The notes: generated by a model from the sequence alone, not told the origin. A DNA stretch of 64,000 nt from Bryopsis sp. KO-2023 (GCA_030272585.1 BSYQ01000003.1:1-64000); one strand, 5' to 3'. Shown: positions 46,595 through 58,174, counted from the stretch's first letter. Numbers and translations are program-made.

Positions 46595-48493
46595 TTAACG
46601 CTGTTCCTGCGCTTGCGCTTGCTGGATAGCACGCTGCTCCTGCGCATGCGCTTGCTGCACTGCACGATACCGGACACAGGGATCAAATGCGGCAGCCACC
46701 CTCTTGGACTTAAGGAATGGCAGATCCCTTGTGATGCCGGACACCTTGAGCTGCCGCTTCACACACATGTTGCAGTGTGGCAACTTCTCGTGCTCAGCCG
46801 GGAACGGAGGGATTTCTTCGAACGTCGAGCGTGTCAGCTTCAACATATGGGCAGGTAGAGAGAATGGGGAGACGGTGGCGATGGACTTGTTGTCCACTTC
46901 CGCGACTTTTTGGACCGCCGTGACGATGCGCCCCAGCATCGAGTATGCCAACCAATGAGCATCACACACGAGGTGATACCCACAAGGAAGGACGGAATAC
47001 TTCTTCTGCGTCAGCCGCTGAGCACTTGCTTGCATTGGGCTTCTCCCGCACCAAATGCACATGGGCAACTCGTGAAAGTGCCGGTTGCCGCGGTAATTTT
47101 GCAAGGCTCGGTCCCTGGGGTTAGTATATTGGACCTTCGGCCATTTCTCCGACGCAGTGATGGGGTTGCAAGCCTCCTCGATATCCTCCCGTGACAGGTT
47201 CACTTCGCTGGGTGCAGCATCCACTTTGTCTTGAGCAGCCGCCCTTAGTCTTCTGAGCTTAACCTTTTCTCGGAAAGCCCGAAGTGCTGCTTCTGTTGGA
47301 GCTAACTCCAACGGTGGATGGACCGCACGCTGAACCTCTGTCACCTGGCTTGGCCCTTCATCATTCCTTATTTCCCCGTCCTCCAGTTCAGAACTAGGAC
47401 CTTCGAGCCTAGGAGGTGGACTGCCGAAGTCAATTTCTTCGTTAAAATCCAAGTCCAAAAGCTCCTCCTCTCTCATGTCGAATAAGTCCTCCCCCGGTGC
47501 TATTGCGGTAGCCTCATCTCCGGGAGTCTGAACTGTTGGTGCTGGTTGTGAGGGTGCTGGAGTTTTTAATGCGGCAGCCTTTAACTTGAGTAACAAGTTG
47601 GCTCTTGCTGCATCTCCAGGCATACGATCCCTCGGTGGCTCACCACCTTCATCGTCACCGTCCTCTCGCCTTCTCTTTCCGTGTGGATCTTCATCCCTAC
47701 ACGGCGAGCTTGGGCGTTTGTTTTTCCCTTTCCCCTTGCCCTTGCTTGAGCCTCCCGCATCATCGTCCTTGGACGGTTCCAGATCAAGTGTTGCGTTTGA
47801 CAACAGAACTTGGACTTGGCGATCCAGTTCTTCGCGTACCCGTGGTGCTGGTACCGGCGGGTTCAAACGCAGCATCTTGTCCGTTGTTTCGCTCTGCACT
47901 TGAAGTTTTTCAGAGCCGTCTCTGAGGGACTCTCCCAGCAAATCGATCTGCAGCTCTTGTTCTGCCAATTCCTTCTCAAGGTTGTTGGCTGCTGCACTCC
48001 ACGCGGTTGCTACAGCTCGCTGCAGCGTTTCCTCTACCGCGGTAAATCGATTCACCATTCCCCCGAGAGCTTGCTTGCGGAGGTCATTCTCACGATGGTT
48101 AGCCATCATGTGAGATTGGAACCGCTGCTTCTTCAGCTTCATGGCTTCCAATTTTTCTTCCAAGACCTTGGTCTTGTCCTCCGCTTCTTTCTTTTCCGCC
48201 TCCGCCTTATCCTTGGCTTTCTCCGCTGCCTCCTTCGCAGCCTCAGCTGCTTTCGTCCGGTCACTCAACTCTGTGAGCTGCCGGGTTAAGGCCTCATTGT
48301 TCTGCAGCACTTCCTCTGCGGTTGACGTAAAGTGCTGCAGCTCCTCTTCTTTTTGAGCTACCTCCGCTTCCAACCTCGCAATAATTGCGGCGGGTGTGTC
48401 GGCAGCCATTATGTTCGTCGGAAAGAAAGAAATAACAACGGTTTGTGCGTCTTTAGACTCTTTTTCACTCAGGAGCTCGCTCCGTTTACACAA
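46595..48493 (-). CDS. Accessory ORF of A2: coiled coil plus RING-like Cys/His module
   Basis: Sense ORF of 632 codons between pol and the 3' LTR. I favour the ATG at 48409 (MAADTPAAII), giving about 604 residues. Roughly 100 residues of heptads follow (Glu/Lys/Ala-rich), then an acidic and basic low-complexity middle. Numbered from 48493, the C-terminal module is Cys479-x2-Cys482-x21-Cys504-Gly-x-His507-x-Val-Cys510-x2-His513-Trp, then Cys574-x2-Cys577, fitting a loose RING-H2 pattern. A Gln/Ala-rich repeat (QQAxAQEQR) ends it. Role unknown: a ubiquitin-ligase or structural-assembly role would be speculation. Confidence 0.85.
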   Translation of the reverse strand: MCKRSELLSEKESKDAQTVVISFFPTNIMAADTPAAIIARLEAEVAQKEEELQHFTSTAEEVLQNNEALTRQLTELSDRTKAAEAAKEAAEKAKDKAEAEKKEAEDKTKVLEEKLEAMKLKKQRFQSHMMANHRENDLRKQALGGMVNRFTAVEETLQRAVATAWSAAANNLEKELAEQELQIDLLGESLRDGSEKLQVQSETTDKMLRLNPPVPAPRVREELDRQVQVLLSNATLDLEPSKDDDAGGSSKGKGKGKNKRPSSPCRDEDPHGKRRREDGDDEGGEPPRDRMPGDAARANLLLKLKAAALKTPAPSQPAPTVQTPGDEATAIAPGEDLFDMREEELLDLDFNEEIDFGSPPPRLEGPSSELEDGEIRNDEGPSQVTEVQRAVHPPLELAPTEAALRAFREKVKLRRLRAAAQDKVDAAPSEVNLSREDIEEACNPITASEKWPKVQYTNPRDRALQNYRGNRHFHELPMCIWCGRSPMQASAQRLTQKKYSVLPCGYHLVCDAHWLAYSMLGRIVTAVQKVAEVDNKSIATVSPFSLPAHMLKLTRSTFEEIPPFPAEHEKLPHCNMCVKRQLKVSGITRDLPFLKSKRVAAAFDPCVRYRAVQQAHAQEQRAIQQAQAQEQR

Positions 48494-48858
48494 ACACTAG
48501 GGCAAAATGGTTCGAGGGCTGCGCTTATAAGGCTGGGTGACTCGTACACTTTCCTCGTTGAGTTATTGGGGTGAGACACCAACGTTTCACTCGGTTGGAG
48601 TCTCGTCAAGACCACCTCAACACGTCACTTGATAGGGGTTTTCTCGGAACAACCACACTATCTCGAATGTGACATCGTTTGCCCGGTTTCTAAAGTACTA
48701 CTGAAGCTACACTTACTGCGCCAGCCAAATAACTTAGGCACCTAACGCATTAAAGATAAAGAGTTGGTTTGGAAGTCGACAGAGTTTTTCTAAGGTATCC
48801 TTTTTCGCGCCCCCTTGCTATAAGGAGTTCCACCTTAGCCATCAAACACTCTGTTTCC

Positions 48859-51800
48859 CTATTCTCTTCCTTTCTGCAACTCTTTTCTTTCTTTCTCTTT
48901 AAATGCGCGAAGTATATCTGGTGCGTTAACCAGATTAGCTTCAGGTTCCCAAGTAGCGTCAAGTAGATCGTATCCTTTCCACAGCACTAGGTATTCGCGA
49001 TTGCGTTTACCTCTAGCCCTTAGGATATTTTCGACCTCATACTCTACTTCGCTACCAATCAACTCTCCTTCTGGAGGTTGTATTTGCCTGCTGTTATCAC
49101 TCGAGGCGTGATAACGCTTGAACTTAGAAACATGAAACACTGGGTGAATGAGCCATGTTTCCGGAAGTTGAACTCTGTAAGCCACCTTTGATATTTTCTC
49201 CACAATTTCAAAGGGACCCACAAATCGACGGCGCAGTTTGGGACTCACTTTGTTCAAAGCAGCCAACGGAATAAAACGGCTTTTTATCAGGACTTTATCC
49301 CCTTTCTCAAAAGCAATATCTTTTCTCTTCTTGTTTGCACTCACACACATTCTGTGTTGTGCTCTAGAGTAATATGCTTTTGCGGTATCTAAGTCCTGTG
49401 CCATCCGTGCTACCATAGTCTTAACTGCTTCCACTTGAAATTGCGTTGCCGTCCCACCAATGTTTGGTGTTTCTGGATGGTACCCATACATCAAGTATGC
49501 AGGTGCGAACCCTGTACTCGCATTCACTGCATTGTTTGCTGCAAACTCTGCTGTAGGTAAATACTCAACCCACTTATGGGGATACCTCTCAGCATATGGC
49601 CTTAAGAAATTTTCCAGAGTACGTATGGTAACCTCACTCTGCCCATCCGTCTGAGGGTGGTAAGCTGTACTCATACGAATCTCTGTACCCAGAGCTTTAA
49701 AAAGCGTCTGCCAGAACTTGCTGGTAAAGCGAGGGTCTCTATCAGACACAATCACTTTAGGTAGGCCATGGTTGCGGTAAACATGTTCGATAAAAAGTTG
49801 GGCGTATCCTGCAGCGGTAATCTCTTTAGTACATGGGGCGAAATGCACAAACTTGGTAAGTCTATCGACAAAGACAGCTACAGCACTAAACCCATTGGTT
49901 GCTGGTAGATCTGTCACCAAGTCAGTGGTAATCTGCTCCCACTTCCGCTCAGGTATTGGCAGGGGTTGAAGTAAGCCCATAGGCTTCTGTGTGTCAGCCT
50001 TTATTTGTTGGCACACAGGGCATTCGCGCACAAATGCCTTCAACTCATTCATCCACCCCTTCCACCAATATCGCCGCGCTAGGATTTCTCCTGTTCGCGC
50101 TGGTCCTGTATGGCCTGCTGAAGGTGTCTCATGGCACTCCTTCATAATCTTATTGCGCTGGCCTTTAGGAACCACCACTTTCTCGACTAATCCTCTCTTT
50201 GGGACCGTCCAGAGTATTCCCTCTCTGAGGAAATATCCCTCAACTTCCTCGCCACTCTCAAGCTTCCGCAATATCTTCACCAAGGAGTTATCAGCTTGGA
50301 GGGCTTGTTTCCACTCGTCTTGGCTTGCTTGATGCACTTGCCAAGTGGAAATGTTCATCGCAGTTTCCACGGGCTTAGGAACACTGCGGGAGAGAGCATC
50401 TGCTAACACATTAGCCTTGCCTTTGATATAGGAGATCTTGGGGTTGATCGAAGTCAGGTACCCCGCCTCAAGCCATCTTGCTTGGGTTCTAGAAAGGTTC
50501 CTCTGCGACAGAATATGCGTCAGAGGTTGGTGGTCAGTGAACACTGTTACTCCACCCGCACAACCTTCTAGGTAATGTCTCCACTGCACCATCGCATAAC
50601 ATATTGCACACAACTCTTTGTCGTATGGTGCATAGTTAAGCTCGGCAGGCTTGAATCTACGTGAGAGGTAAGCTATTGGCTGTAGCCCCTCTCCGTGATC
50701 CTGTGTTAACACGGCACCGATGGCCTCATTCGACGCATCAGTGATCACAGTGTAAGGCAGTGACGCATCTGGAAAAATAAGGACGGGAGCTTGACTTAGA
50801 CGCTTTTTCAGTTCATTGAATGCGCCACGCTCAACCTGTCCCCATCTCCAGGGATGGTCTTTTTTCACTAAGTCATGGAGTGGTCCAGCAACATGTGCAA
50901 ACTGGGGAATGAATTTCCTGTAGTATGAAACCATTCCAAGGAAACTACGTACATCGCTAACACTCTGTAGTTCCTTCCACTCCTTCACTGCCTTCACTTT
51001 TTGTTCCTGTGGTTCTAACCCACCTCCGCTAATGCGGTAGCCAAGATAGTCTACTGTTGCGACAGCCAGCTCACTTTTACTTGCCTTAGCAAAAAGCTGA
51101 TATTCTGCTAGCCGCGACAGGACTTTCTCTAAGTGTTCGGCATGCTGTTCCATATTTTCAGAGAAGATGAGTATGTCATCGATAAAGACAACAACAAAAT
51201 CATCTAAAAACTCTGCGAGTAGGTCTTGCACTAGAGTTTGGAATTGCGCTGGGCAATTGGTTAGCCCAAAAGGCGCTACCAAAAACTCAAAGTGACCGTA
51301 TCTCGTGCGGAACGCTGTTTTATCTGTATCAGATGGCCTTACTGGAAATTGCCAATAGCCTGATCGCAGATCTAACTTTGAGAACACTTTGGCTTTGAAC
51401 ACTCTATCCATCAATTCTTCTGGCAGGGGTAAAGGATACCGGTTTTTCACCGTCACCTTATTGATCCACCTGTAATCCACACACATCCTTAAGCCTCCAT
51501 CCTTTTTCGGTACAAATAGGATTGGCGCGCCCCAAGGGGACTCGGATGGTTTGATTTTCTTCTGTTCCAGAAGGTAATCCACTTGTGCTTTCACTTCATC
51601 CAGCTCTGCTGGTGAAAGCTTGTATATTGGACGATGGATAGGTGTTGGATCCTCCAGGTCTATCTTAAACTCATGACCTTTTCTCTTCGGAGGGATCCCT
51701 GGGGGTAAATCACGAGGGAACACACCACGGTGTGTTTCTACCACCTTTTTAATTTCGGCAGGGGTGTCTGAACGAATAAGTTTGCCAATCTCATCCTCAG

Positions 51801-52853
51801 TGTTGAATGGCTGTGTTCGCTCTATTGCGTCAGGCAATTCATGTTGGCCTAAAGCTTTCTCTTCAGACTCTTGCACTACAACCATGAATGCTGTCTCTGT
51901 TTTGAGATGACGCATCATTCGTTTAGCTGAACACTCAGTCACTGGCACTTCTTGCAGTATCGACTGTACTTTTCGTTCAGGTTCAATACTCTCTTGGGTT
52001 GGATGACGCAACGGGAGATGAAACACTTGGCTGTTTTTGCAAACTGAAATCTCATTTTGCTGAAAGTCTATGCGGGGGTTTTCTTTCTGCAACCAAGGCA
52101 TGCCCAATATTAGGTCATAACCAAGGTCTGGGAACAGATCCGCTTTCATTTTGCACTTCAGCCCTCCTATCTTTACTCGGAGGTTGTTACAGCTGCCAGC
52201 CAGTTCTTTAATATCTCCGTTTGCCAACATTGCTCTCTTTGAGCTTGGTGTAATCGACAACCCGAGATCACGCGCTACCTTATCATTGATATAGTTTGCG
52301 GTACTTCCACAATCAATGAATGCATAAAGGTCCGTGGTCTTGATCCGTGCTTTTACTTCGTACCCTCTCACAGGCACTTCTTGAATTTTTAACAGAGGGC
52401 ATGTGTCACCCTTGGTTGACGAAGTTGATCGAACTTCTGACACATTAACTCGCTCTGTGGTAGACCGCTGGGTTGTTTCTGACCCACTATCGTCTACGTC
52501 TGCAGGCAGGGACTCCTGTAGACTACTCTGCGACTCCAATGAGCCCACAGATTCACTAACAGAGGGAAGAGATGCAGATGACGCATGAGGCGCGTCCATC
52601 TCATCCGGTGTGCTTTCCTTCTGTTCATTTTTCCAATCGCAGTTGTCATGTGCCGATTGGGTAGATGTGGAGAGTGTCTCTGTTCTCTCTTCACGCGGTG
52701 TACTAGTCCGCTCCTCAGGTTTTCCACTGTGAGTACAAACCTTTTTCGAGGCACCTACTTTTGATCTATGCTTCCTACGCCGCCTACGAACTCTATTTCG
52801 CTTACGACGTTTGCGTCGGCCAGGCTCAGACGAAGCAGTTTCCTGCCTGGCGG
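48859..52853 (-). CDS. pol: pol of A2: protease, RT, RNase H, integrase, chromodomain
   Basis: Entered by -1 frameshifting from gag; the first in-frame ATG is at 52599, giving 1246 residues from there. Protease DCGS near residue 96, RT FIDD near 472, RNase H TDAS near 617. The integrase has an H-H-C-C zinc region (HETPSAGHTG...CPVCQQIK) and catalytic residues in TTDLVTDL, SDRDPRF and GQSEVTIR. The chromodomain (YEVENILRARGKRNREYLVL through TWEPEANL) lies close to the C-terminus. It is complete with no stops and has the chromovirus domain order. It copies element RNA to DNA and integrates it. Confidence 0.96.
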
Positions 52854-52872
52854 TCAGTTTAACATTTTTTTT
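52819..52872 (-). promoter_or_regulatory. -1 frameshift signal, gag to pol (A2)
   Basis: The minus-strand A8 run (52865-52872) gives the slippery A-AAA-AAA in the gag frame. The stem arms GCCAGGC and GCCTGGC (52845-52851, 52819-52825) lie just downstream. Same layout as A1. Confidence 0.8.
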
Positions 52873-55496
52873 ACATCGGGGAGGTTTTTCACCTCCTCCA
52901 ATCTAGGACATTGCCTCACAGGATGACCCTTCTTTCCACAAAGATAACAATTATATCCCCCTCCCCCCTGGGGGTTCTGTCTTCCCTGATTGGCTTGTCC
53001 TCTTCCACGGTTACCACCACCGCGTCCACGTCCACCACCACCACGTCCTCCTCCTCGTCCTTGTTGCTGTTGCTGCTGCTGTTGCACTCCTGCGGCAGCT
53101 TGTGGTGGTGCTTGGGCTGGTGGTGTAGGGTTCTGCTGCTGCTGACCCTGATTCTGGCCTTTCTTCTTTCGCCAGACTCCTTTCTTTTTCTGATTGGTCT
53201 GCCCTCCTTGGCCTTGTGTTCCAACTCCAAGGGCTTCCAATCGTTCGGCGGATATGATGGCGGCCTCGACATCTCGAGGTACCGTTGCTGCGACTAACTT
53301 CTGAACTTCACTCTTAAGTCCATCCACGAAGAGCAAATACTGGTGATCCTCTTCGAGGTCTGGAATCCTCAAGACTAACCGCTGAAACTCTTTGACAAAT
53401 TGTTTCACGGTTCCAGTCTGCTTGAGTTTATGGAGGTCACGCCACGCTTCATCTCGATCACTAGAGAATTCGAAAGCTGTAGCTAAGCCATCCATGAAGT
53501 CCATCCAGTCACGGAAGGGTGGTCTTTCACCTCGGTGAATTTTCAACTCTTGCATCGTTAACCAATCCGAGGCAGCTCCATAAAGGTTAGTGGCCATAAT
53601 CGATTGCCACTGTGCTTCATGCACTCCGCAGGTTCTCAAGTACCGCGTCATGAGCACTTGCCATTTACGGGCTTTTGGTTCTCCACTTCCGTTAAATGCG
53701 CGAGGCATTTGCAACTTGACGGTGCTAGGCAACCACTGTCCTTGCCTAGGAGGTCCTGGCCCTGCTGGTCCAGCGCCACCTCCACCTCCACCTCCATCAG
53801 GAGGTCCACCGGGAGGTCCACCGCCTCCACCATCTCCACCGCCGCCACCACCTCCACCGCCGTCAGGCGCACCTGGAATGCGGGGAGGTGGGCGGTTTCG
53901 TCTGTCGCGGTAATCATCACCGCCATCATCATCTGGGTCGTCATCACCAGGGTCTCCAAAGTTACCTCGCATGCGAGGAACTCGACTGGGTCCACCAGTA
54001 GACTCATATGAACCAAGTGCAGCAAAGGGATTATTTTCTACCCTTGCTCCCAAAGCACTTAACCCAAGTCCCAATCTTCCAGTACGTGTGGGGATCTGCA
54101 TGGGTTCTTTTCCTTTCTCTTCTCTGACCTGTGCCTTAGCACGCTCAAGGTCAATTTGATATAACACTTCTGCTGAGGAGAGAACTCTTGGGTTAGTTCG
54201 TGTGGGTCTACGTGATCCATCGGCAGAGTCGGGTTCTGAGATGCGTACTCCAGGCTGAGCTCTTGTACTTGGAGGTATCAACTGAGGGAATGTGAAATCA
54301 GCGTCTGGTGCGCTGTCCACTGCAGTGCATGGTGGTGCTTCTGCAGCAACAATTTCACCCTCCTCGACCTGTACTGCTGGAGGAGCCGGTATTGTTGAGG
54401 TTCCTGCCCCAACCATTCCTACCGCGAAGCTCTGGTCTAGTGGCGGCCATGATGCAGCCAACTGCTTTACTGATTTCTTCGGCAGCGGCATTCCAAAGGC
54501 TGAGTCCTCAGGCTCAGGAGAAGTTGATTCTTCTCGCTCTGGTGATACTGCTCGAGCATCACTTCCACTTTGGGCACTCTGACTTCCGCCACTCACATCC
54601 TCCATGCTTCGTTCCAGGCCAGATAATCTTAAGGCAACCACATCAGCTGCATCTTGCTGCTGATCCCAGGTCTTGGATGCCTTTTTCTCCAAGGCAATCA
54701 AATCTTTTTGAATTGCTACTCTGGAGCTCTGCAAACGCTTCACCTCAGCACCTTGTTTGTGCAAGGACTCCCGAAACAATTCTAGAGTCCGTTCGACCTT
54801 TTCGTTGGAATCCGCAACAGTTCCTAATAAGCCTTCAATTCTCCGCCCTTGAACAAGGGATAACTCGGAGAGTTGTTTTAACTGAAGTGCTGATGCTTCA
54901 GTTGCTTCTTTTAGGTCAGCAAAACGAGAGTCCGCTAGAATGTCTGCGGCATCCATTCTCCTCGTTATTGCATCCACAGAAGCTTTGATCTCGGCTCTTT
55001 CTTTCCTATGGTCGATATCTTGGCGTAGTAGCCTCTGCTCGTATCGACTATGTTGAGCCGCTACTGAATCCAGCTTCTGCTGTTGCGACACCACCGCATG
55101 CTGTGTGGCCTCAACCTGTTGCGCATGCTGGTGCTGTGTTTCCAGCGCCTGCCCGATCACCTCTGATGCGCCAGCCAGTTGGTTCGACACAGAGGCCTCA
55201 GTATGGGCTAGCCTCTGCCCCAGTGTCTGGTCAACTTGCTGCAGGTGACCCCTTAGCCCGTGGGCTAAATCGTCCACACGGTCATGGACCGCATCCACAT
55301 CCTCTCTTAAGGCTTCCGCATCAGCTCCCATGTCTATGTCGACAGCTGCTTGCTGGACATTGTGGATGTTCTGGACGTTTATTTGTTGGTACACAACATT
55401 GGGTGCGTCAGGCAATTCCTCATCGAACTCAGGTTCAATCCCTGGCTCTTCAACTTGAGGCTCGCGCACTGCCAATGCGTGTTCACGGTCAGCCAT
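52854..55496 (-). CDS. gag: gag of A2, intact (880 residues)
   Basis: About twice the size of many Ty3/gypsy Gags because of an N-terminal extension. Residues 1-40 are acidic; about 60-300 are coiled-coil heptads. A Ser/Pro-rich linker and poly-Gly stretch precede the capsid domain (VKLQMPRAFNGSGEPKARKW onward). The tail has RGG repeats and a CCHC knuckle (CYLCGKKGHPVRQC). The start is chosen at MADREHAL, which is conserved in A1. The 5' leader is about 130 bp from the PBS. Confidence 0.96.
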   Translation of the reverse strand: MADREHALAVREPQVEEPGIEPEFDEELPDAPNVVYQQINVQNIHNVQQAAVDIDMGADAEALREDVDAVHDRVDDLAHGLRGHLQQVDQTLGQRLAHTEASVSNQLAGASEVIGQALETQHQHAQQVEATQHAVVSQQQKLDSVAAQHSRYEQRLLRQDIDHRKERAEIKASVDAITRRMDAADILADSRFADLKEATEASALQLKQLSELSLVQGRRIEGLLGTVADSNEKVERTLELFRESLHKQGAEVKRLQSSRVAIQKDLIALEKKASKTWDQQQDAADVVALRLSGLERSMEDVSGGSQSAQSGSDARAVSPEREESTSPEPEDSAFGMPLPKKSVKQLAASWPPLDQSFAVGMVGAGTSTIPAPPAVQVEEGEIVAAEAPPCTAVDSAPDADFTFPQLIPPSTRAQPGVRISEPDSADGSRRPTRTNPRVLSSAEVLYQIDLERAKAQVREEKGKEPMQIPTRTGRLGLGLSALGARVENNPFAALGSYESTGGPSRVPRMRGNFGDPGDDDPDDDGGDDYRDRRNRPPPRIPGAPDGGGGGGGGGDGGGGGPPGGPPDGGGGGGGAGPAGPGPPRQGQWLPSTVKLQMPRAFNGSGEPKARKWQVLMTRYLRTCGVHEAQWQSIMATNLYGAASDWLTMQELKIHRGERPPFRDWMDFMDGLATAFEFSSDRDEAWRDLHKLKQTGTVKQFVKEFQRLVLRIPDLEEDHQYLLFVDGLKSEVQKLVAATVPRDVEAAIISAERLEALGVGTQGQGGQTNQKKKGVWRKKKGQNQGQQQQNPTPPAQAPPQAAAGVQQQQQQQQGRGGGRGGGGRGRGGGNRGRGQANQGRQNPQGGGGYNCYLCGKKGHPVRQCPRLEEVKNLPDVKKMLN

Positions 55497-55627
55497 GGTC
55501 TCTCAGCCACTATTTGGGAGTACTCAACAACCACGGTTGGAGTTTCTCTCTACCAAACAAACAAACAAAAACGTTTGTTGCGCCACGTTCACAAGTTTCG
55601 ATCTCAAGAACTTAAAGTTCTTGCCTA

Positions 55628-55639
55628 GCTCCGAAACCA
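55628..55639 (-). other. Primer-binding site of A2
   Basis: Minus-strand TGGTTTCGGAGC, 2 nt inside the 5' LTR; identical core in A1, C and D. Confidence 0.75.
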
Positions 55640-55641
55640 AT

Positions 55642-56073
55642 TGATAGTGAAGCTTGTGGGTGACGCAATAGTGGTCGGCTGTGTTGGTTGGATTCGTGAT
55701 AACTTGCTGGCTAACGCAAGTATACTTGTGGGGTTTGTTGGTTTAGACAACTCTCTAGCTAGCGCGGTTGTGAACGCTACTAGAGCACTTGGTTGGATAA
55801 GTGATTGCGTCAGGCAAACACTTAGACACACACACACACAAACACACACACAAGCGGGAACACACCAATCCCACGAATCCCGAGTTCTTACAAAGTAAAG
55901 AAGAATAAGAATGAATGTCAAAACAACGAGTGGGCCTCTTAAGTACCCCTAAGTGTAGTACGCTGACGCATGCCCCAAACTCTGGGTCTAATCTGTCTTA
56001 CTCGTGAACCCACATGCGTCAGCCACCCTCGGCTCTATCCCAAACTACCTCGTATAGCGCTAAAAGACTAACA
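55642..56073 (-). repeat. 5' LTR of A2
   Basis: 432 bp; I see no difference from the 3' LTR at 45967-46398. No clear TATA box is visible in either. Confidence 0.96.
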
Positions 56074-56664
56074 ACATATCTTCCGATTTTCGTCTCATCG
56101 GATGTGCTCTTTCTCCTGTGCCTCTAAAAATTCAGACACCGCACTTGGCATTGATCACGACAGACGCATTCAGCACAACATACGTTGTGCACTTGAACAT
56201 ATCTTCCGATTTTCGTCTCATCGGATGTGCTCTTTCTCTCTTCAAGGTAACGATTTTCTTCTTTCTGTAGCCCTCAGGCTGTTGTGCGTGGACAAACATA
56301 ACACCTTGGCTCTCCTCTCAAGGAGTGCTACTGTTACAGCTCTGACAAGCGCTACAGCTACGCTATCTTGCGTCAACTTCGCTCACTTGGTGTCTTTTCT
56401 CTTGAGTGCTGTTCTATCTTGCGTCAGCCTCGCCCACTTAGTGGCGTTTCATCACCTTTAGTGTCACTTGCGTCAGCCAGCATCAACCCAGTTCTCTCCA
56501 CGCCTTTTGCCATCTTTTCATCAACAATACTCCCACCAGGCGGTCGCTTCTTCCAGCAACGTCGCACACAACACAGTGGCTCATTGGGCAGCAACACACG
56601 CATCACCCAGTAAATACGAAGCTCACAGTTGCTTCGTCATGATCTCTTTTGCTGGAAGTTAGAT

Positions 56665-56714
56665 CGAGGCGTTGGCCCTTATATGGGTTCGACTCCCATA
56701 GCCTCGTCTTTTTC
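56665..56714 (+). other. Mini tRNA-like hairpin followed by T-run
   Basis: CGAGGC (56665-56670) pairs with GCCTCG (56701-56706), and nested TATGGG-TTCGACT-CCCATA forms a perfect T-arm-like hairpin with a 7-nt loop and B-box sequence. A T5 run (56709-56713) follows, resembling a Pol III terminator. D-arm and anticodon arm are absent, so it is a tRNA 3'-half relic at most. Confidence 0.4.
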
Positions 56715-57829
56715 TTCTCACCAACGAAGTGTACATCCCATAGTTTCCTAGAGATGACAATGTAACGCTTGGTGGTGATTGTCTCACACAACTAACCACC
56801 TGGGGTCGCTTTGTTTCTTTCATCAACCTGAGCTTACTACAACACTCTCTGGTTGGCGCAAAAAGCAAACAAGCTTCACTCTTAGTGTTGGGTCTCTGAC
56901 TAACTTCGTGAATTCTTGCAGAATGGCGCAGTTTGTCTTTACAGACCAAAGGTCTGTCGCGTCCAACATGCTTGACTTCTTTTCATACGGTGGATTCACT
57001 TTTAGGTCCACCTTTCGACTTGATCCACAGAAGAAGAAACGAAAACCTTAGAATTGCCTTCAAAACCAAAATCACCCTTAAAAGCTTCACCACCTTACTC
57101 CATTACTCCATTCGCCTTGACCCCTTTGCGATTACCGGATTACCGTTCTCTCGCGGGTCTATTTGGGGGTTCTCCAGGATCTCTCTTGTGATATTCTGAA
57201 GAAAGAATCCTTTGTTCTTATCCTTTTGATCCGTCTAGTCTCTTGAGCTTATGGTCTTTGCCTTGTTCTGCGGCGGTGCGGATTTTCCTGGCGATCCAGT
57301 GAACTTCTGCCCTCACCCTCCTCTGGTCGCCTCCATGATCTAGTGACCTTCTGACCTCGCCCACCTCTAGTCATGGTTCGCACCCTTTCACCTCTCGTTA
57401 CAACCTCTTGGGTCAGAGGCGCCATCTCACTCTCAACTTCCATGGCCTCATCAGACTCGAACTTAGGTTAAAAGTTCAACCTTTATATCGCAACTTTACC
57501 CCCTTTTACGAACTCTCCTTTTCCCTTTAGGCCTAATATGCAAAATCCAAGTTTTTCCAGTTGATAACAGCGTCAGCTTCGCTATTCTCATATCCTGCTG
57601 ATGCACTACAGCTTTTTGCAGGCACGATACTGTCGTCAGCTGTTGCGTTCATTTGTCTTTTAACCTTGGTGGCTAGCTTGGCGCATTTTCCTTGTTTCGC
57701 CAGCCTTCATCCTTATTCGCGTCAACCACATACGTTTTCTTGGTTTTTCGCGTCAGCCACACATGTGCTCTATTATCCTACTTGAGAACACTTGAACACA
57801 ACGCTGTCCCAGCCTCTTGGGATGATATT

Positions 57830-57960
57830 CGCCCACCGCCACCATCACCTCCGCCATCAGGCGCACCTGGAATGCGGGGGTGTGACTAAGGACGGGTTCG
57901 CCTATTGCGGTGGTCATCACCTCCATCACCATCTGGCTTATCGTCACCAGGAACACCTCC
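57830..57960 (-). pseudogene. A-like gag linker remnant in D
   Basis: The plus strand reads CACCTCCGCCATCAGGCGCACCTGGAATGCGGG and continues like the A2 gag segment at 53820-53960, which encodes the Asp-rich and Gly-rich linker. The frame is broken by small changes. It suggests D derives from an A-related autonomous element. Confidence 0.65.
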
Positions 57961-58174
57961 TATACCTTCTTGCTTCCTGGCGCTTGGGATAACGCAAAAG
58001 ATGTTTTATCGACTTGAACGCTTTTTCCACGTTTCCCTGAATGTCCTGGCGCGTTTCGTCTTCGTTGCGCGAGACATAAATGAGAGTAACGCATTTATAT
58101 ATACCTCTCTGCCTTAGGAGTTGCGAGTTTCGCCTGTCACAAATTGCTGTGAAGACGACCTTTGCTGCTACAAC

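Larger units (their letters stand above)
45967..56073 (-). mobile_element. Complete Ty3/gypsy chromovirus A2 (10.1 kb)
   Basis: Full element on the minus strand with perfect TSD ACATA (45962-45966, 56074-56078) and 432-bp LTRs that look identical by eye. Order: 5' LTR, PBS, gag, frameshift signal, pol ending in a chromodomain, accessory ORF, polypurine tract, 3' LTR. All three ORFs are open, so this copy may be autonomous and recently active. Confidence 0.96.
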
